Assembly (NCBI GenBank): GCA_025997215.1
Contig: BNUH01000124.1
Span: 1 to 6,716, forward strand
Length of the DNA: 6,716 nucleotides
Source: Clostridia bacterium
Lineage (GTDB): Bacteria; Bacillota_A; Clostridia; Christensenellales; Aristaeellaceae
Reading direction: 5' to 3'
Below are positions 4,740 to 6,716 of this stretch, piece by piece. The notes under the pieces were generated by a model. That model had not been told where the DNA came from. It was given only the letters and a program-made list of their open reading frames with translations, and did no database searches. A program made the position numbers and the translations under genes. Each line of letters begins with the position of its first letter. Position 1 is the stretch's first letter.

Positions 4740-6463
4740 AACTCTGCCGCGTTGTGGCAATAGCGTTAGCGTTGATGATGCTGTGCACATCAGCGCTGGC
4801 CGACGGCCCATTAAGCATGACCCTTTCCAAATCCGTCGCGCAAACGTTGGAGAATCTTCCCGAAAAAGCGAAAACCCGCACCGATACGATCGTCATCGGC
4901 ACGACCGATCTGTACGGCGAAGTCAATCCATTATACGCGCGGACGCGCGGCGATACGTACGCGGTCCAGCTGATGTACGACGAGTGGATTTTCCTGGATG
5001 AATACGGTATGCCGGGTAGCGGCATGTGCGATTACACCGTGTCGCCGGATGGATTGACGTATACGTTTACACTAAAACCCGCGCGGTATTCGGATGGCGC
5101 GCTGGTGTCGGCAATGGACTGCCTCAACACGCTGTATATCATCAGCATGCCCGGTTACGACGGCAACCGCGACGTCTCGACGCTGGCCGTGGAGGGTTTA
5201 GATTATTACCTGCAAGGCGTGGCGGATATGGTGTCCGGCTTCCGGCTGCTGTCCGACAATTCATTCGCGGTCATATTGACCCGACCCAACGCCAGCGCCG
5301 CCGCGCTGCTGACCCTGCCCGCTATGCGCGTGGCGCATTACGGCAGCGCGATCCGGCCCGAAGGCATGGGCGCTTCCGCCGAGGCCAGCAAAGCCTGGTA
5401 TGCGCAGAGGCTGGATGAAATCCGCACGTCGGACGCGTCGCTAGCCGGTTACGGTCAATACGACTTGGTTCAAATGGAGGCTGGACAACAAGCGCGCTTC
5501 GCCGCGAACGACGACTACTGGCGCGCCAAACCCAGCACGCCTTATATCGATCTGCTGGTGGTGCCCGTCGGCCAGGAGTACGACGCGCTGATGGATGGTG
5601 ACGTGGACATCGCGTACTGTTACGCTGACTTCGCGCAGCTGGATCGGCTGTATATGGAAGGCAAGGGTTTCGTCAGCATGTATGAATACGTCGGGGACGT
5701 ATTCGGATACCTGGGCATGAGGACGCGCGACGGCGTGTTCAGCGATGAGCGAGTGCGCCAGGCGTTTGCGTACGGTTTGAGACGCAAGAGCGCCGTGGAT
5801 GCGACGCTGGAACGCTTTGCGACGGTGCCGGGCATGATCCTATTCGACACATTCGGCGCAGCCAGCGACGTGCTGGGTGAATTATACCCGTATGACTCCG
5901 AGAAGGCCGCCGCGCTGATGGACGATGCGGATTGGATTAAGAATGAAAATGGCATCCGCGAGAAGGACGGCAAGCCGTTCGAATTCACCCTCGCCATCGC
6001 CGAGGAGAACCCCGTTGCCGGCGCTTTGATCAATGAGTTTGAACTGATGTGCACATTCATGGGCTTCACGATGCATGTCGAGCGCGTGCCGCTGATGACG
6101 CTGATCGAGCGTGTCGCAGCTGACGAGTGCGAAATGTACCTGATGGCGCAGCAGCTGCCGACCAACCCGGCGGCCGCTGCGGGCTTATTCGGCGGGAGCA
6201 GCCCGCAGAATGTGTCGGGTTATGACAGCGATGGCTTGGAGCGGTTCTTCATGTGGGCCGCGCTGGAGTCCACGCCGGAGCGCCAGACGATGGTCTACGA
6301 GGGACTGTACCAGCAATTCTACCTGGAGCTGCCGATGATACCGCTGTACCGGCGCAAGGATTACCTGATGGTGTCCGCGCGTGTGCGGAATCTCTACGTC
6401 TCGACAGGCCACGACATTACGGCTGAGGCTTATAGGATGATCATTATTACACAGTTGGAATGA
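4736..6463 (+). CDS. ABC transporter substrate-binding protein, family 5 (DppA/OppA-like)
   Basis: An extracytoplasmic solute receptor of the peptide/nickel/opine class (SBP_bac_5) that hands ligand to an ABC importer. Of the 575 residues, 1-22 form a signal peptide (KLCR, hydrophobic core, SALA|DG) with a signal peptidase I site. Cys17 is preceded by MML, which is not a good lipobox. The mature protein has the family's opening at about 51-86 (TIVIGTTD...NPLYA), SPDGLTYTFTLKPARYSDG at 103-121, GYGQYDLVQMEAGQQ...NDDYW at 238-262, VFSDERVRQAFAYGLRRKSAVD at 334-355 and LPMIPLYRR at 532-540. It looks complete. The ligand cannot be read from the sequence. It overlaps the exoribonuclease gene by 4 bp. 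No permease or ATPase gene lies in the window, so it may be an orphan receptor or use a distant transporter. Confidence 0.9.
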   Translation: MKLCRVVAIALALMMLCTSALADGPLSMTLSKSVAQTLENLPEKAKTRTDTIVIGTTDLYGEVNPLYARTRGDTYAVQLMYDEWIFLDEYGMPGSGMCDYTVSPDGLTYTFTLKPARYSDGALVSAMDCLNTLYIISMPGYDGNRDVSTLAVEGLDYYLQGVADMVSGFRLLSDNSFAVILTRPNASAAALLTLPAMRVAHYGSAIRPEGMGASAEASKAWYAQRLDEIRTSDASLAGYGQYDLVQMEAGQQARFAANDDYWRAKPSTPYIDLLVVPVGQEYDALMDGDVDIAYCYADFAQLDRLYMEGKGFVSMYEYVGDVFGYLGMRTRDGVFSDERVRQAFAYGLRRKSAVDATLERFATVPGMILFDTFGAASDVLGELYPYDSEKAAALMDDADWIKNENGIREKDGKPFEFTLAIAEENPVAGALINEFELMCTFMGFTMHVERVPLMTLIERVAADECEMYLMAQQLPTNPAAAAGLFGGSSPQNVSGYDSDGLERFFMWAALESTPERQTMVYEGLYQQFYLELPMIPLYRRKDYLMVSARVRNLYVSTGHDITAEAYRMIIITQLE

Positions 6464-6572
6464 GGGAATTGGGGACTGGGGTTACGGTTCAATCAAGGGT
6501 TTGTTGTAACCGACGTCAATGCTTCACAAGGGAAACATGATAATCCTCCATAAGGGAATCTGGTTCGCTAGT
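6464..6572. other. Spacer between substrate-binding protein gene and the IS
   Basis: About 110 bp without coding signals. A 6-bp inverted repeat (GGTTAC 6480-6485 with GTAACC 6506-6511) has a 20-nt loop and no T-tract, so no clear terminator follows the operon. Confidence 0.5.
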
Positions 6573-6603
6573 GGGCTGTAAAATTGATTAAATGGCTATG
6601 CAC

Positions 6604-6633
6604 TTGACGGAACCTAATTGGATAATATACAAT
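6604..6633 (+). promoter_or_regulatory. Promoter candidate for the IS transposase
   Basis: TTGACG (6604-6609) and TACAAT (6628-6633) are spaced by 18 nt, each one mismatch from the sigma-A consensus. Transcription would start at about 6640, next to the ATG at 6641, and there is no Shine-Dalgarno, so a leaderless or very short-leader mRNA is implied if this promoter is the real one. Confidence 0.42.
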
Positions 6634-6640
6634 CTGATGC

Positions 6641-6716
6641 ATGAAGGAGTATCCGAAGACGTTGATAGAACTTGAAAAAGAGTTCGCAACCGAAGAGCAA
6701 TGTCGCGCATACCTGT
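6641..6716 (+). CDS. IS1595-family transposase, N-terminal start (partial)
   Basis: The first 25 codons read MKEYPKTLIELEKEFATEEQ, then CRAYL, and remain open at the window edge. The pattern of a short lead, ...LEKEFATEEQCRAYL and (in complete relatives) RWP...CPRC zinc-ribbon follows the N-terminus of IS1595-type DDE transposases, which move the element by cut-and-paste. The zinc ribbon and catalytic domain lie beyond the window, so completeness cannot be judged. An overlapping ATG at 6636 is out of frame. Confidence 0.7.
   Translation, partial: MKEYPKTLIELEKEFATEEQCRAYL

Larger units (their letters stand above)
6573..6716 (+). mobile_element. Left end of an IS1595-type insertion sequence (cut by the window edge)
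   Basis: A transposase start at 6641 is recognisable as IS1595-like. The element's left terminus is probably the GGGCTGTAAAATTGATTA stretch starting near 6573, since IS1595-type ends commonly begin with G-runs and lie a few tens of bases before the gene. The exact boundary is a guess, because the right end and any 8-bp target duplication lie outside the window. Confidence 0.45.

Noticed and set aside
4782..4790. Lipoprotein signal at Cys17 of the substrate-binding protein
   Set aside because: Preceding residues MML do not match a lipobox; a signal peptidase I site follows at residues 20-22.
5620..6165. Minus-strand open frame (181 residues)
   Set aside because: Antisense shadow of the substrate-binding protein gene; Ser-rich composition typical of such shadows and no start signal.
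6480..6511. Inverted repeat GGTTAC/GTAACC as operon terminator
   Set aside because: Only six strong pairs, a 20-nt loop and no following T-run.

Overview
The window looks like accessory-region DNA from a Clostridia-like Firmicute. This is inferred from the strong Shine-Dalgarno sequences (AGGAG, AGGAGGTG), a YhaM-type exoribonuclease, a DUF4368-type serine recombinase tail, a clostridial-style sensor kinase fragment and the start of an IS1595-type transposase. No rRNA, tRNA, CRISPR array or complete mobile element is visible, and species cannot be fixed from the sequence.

Layout. Positions 1-950 are a graveyard of gene pieces: a pyrimidine-rich stretch with no recognised gene (1-118), a sugar-transferase fragment truncated at both ends and frameshifted (119-495), the G-box end of a histidine kinase (about 482-721), and on the minus strand the C-terminal tail of a large serine recombinase (718-906). 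None is intact, so this is a rearrangement scar. Positions 952-2286 hold an intact UDP-N-acetylhexosamine 6-dehydrogenase. Convergent to it, with 7 bp between the stop codons, is an AT-richer glycosyltransferase-like gene (3253-2294, minus). About 400 bp of non-coding DNA follow, with a terminator-like hairpin at 3567-3596. A two-gene operon then runs rightward: a YhaM-family 3'-5' exoribonuclease (3654-4739) overlapping by 4 bp a secreted family 5 substrate-binding protein (4736-6463). The right edge carries the first 25 codons of an IS1595-type transposase (from 6641), with a plausible promoter and a possible IS end.

The priming sugar-transferase remnant, the nucleotide-sugar dehydrogenase and the glycosyltransferase all fit a surface-polysaccharide (capsule or exopolysaccharide) locus. 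Its left side has been broken by recombination, and its right side gives way to unrelated housekeeping and transport genes of a GC-richer character. The dehydrogenase would supply a UDP-hexosaminuronic acid and the minus-strand protein might transfer a sugar; this pairing is inference from proximity.

I did not find a convincing new biological system. The most useful leads are the triple-fragment scar, the exoribonuclease/substrate-binding protein operon, the poorly classified glycosyltransferase-like protein, and two hairpins.
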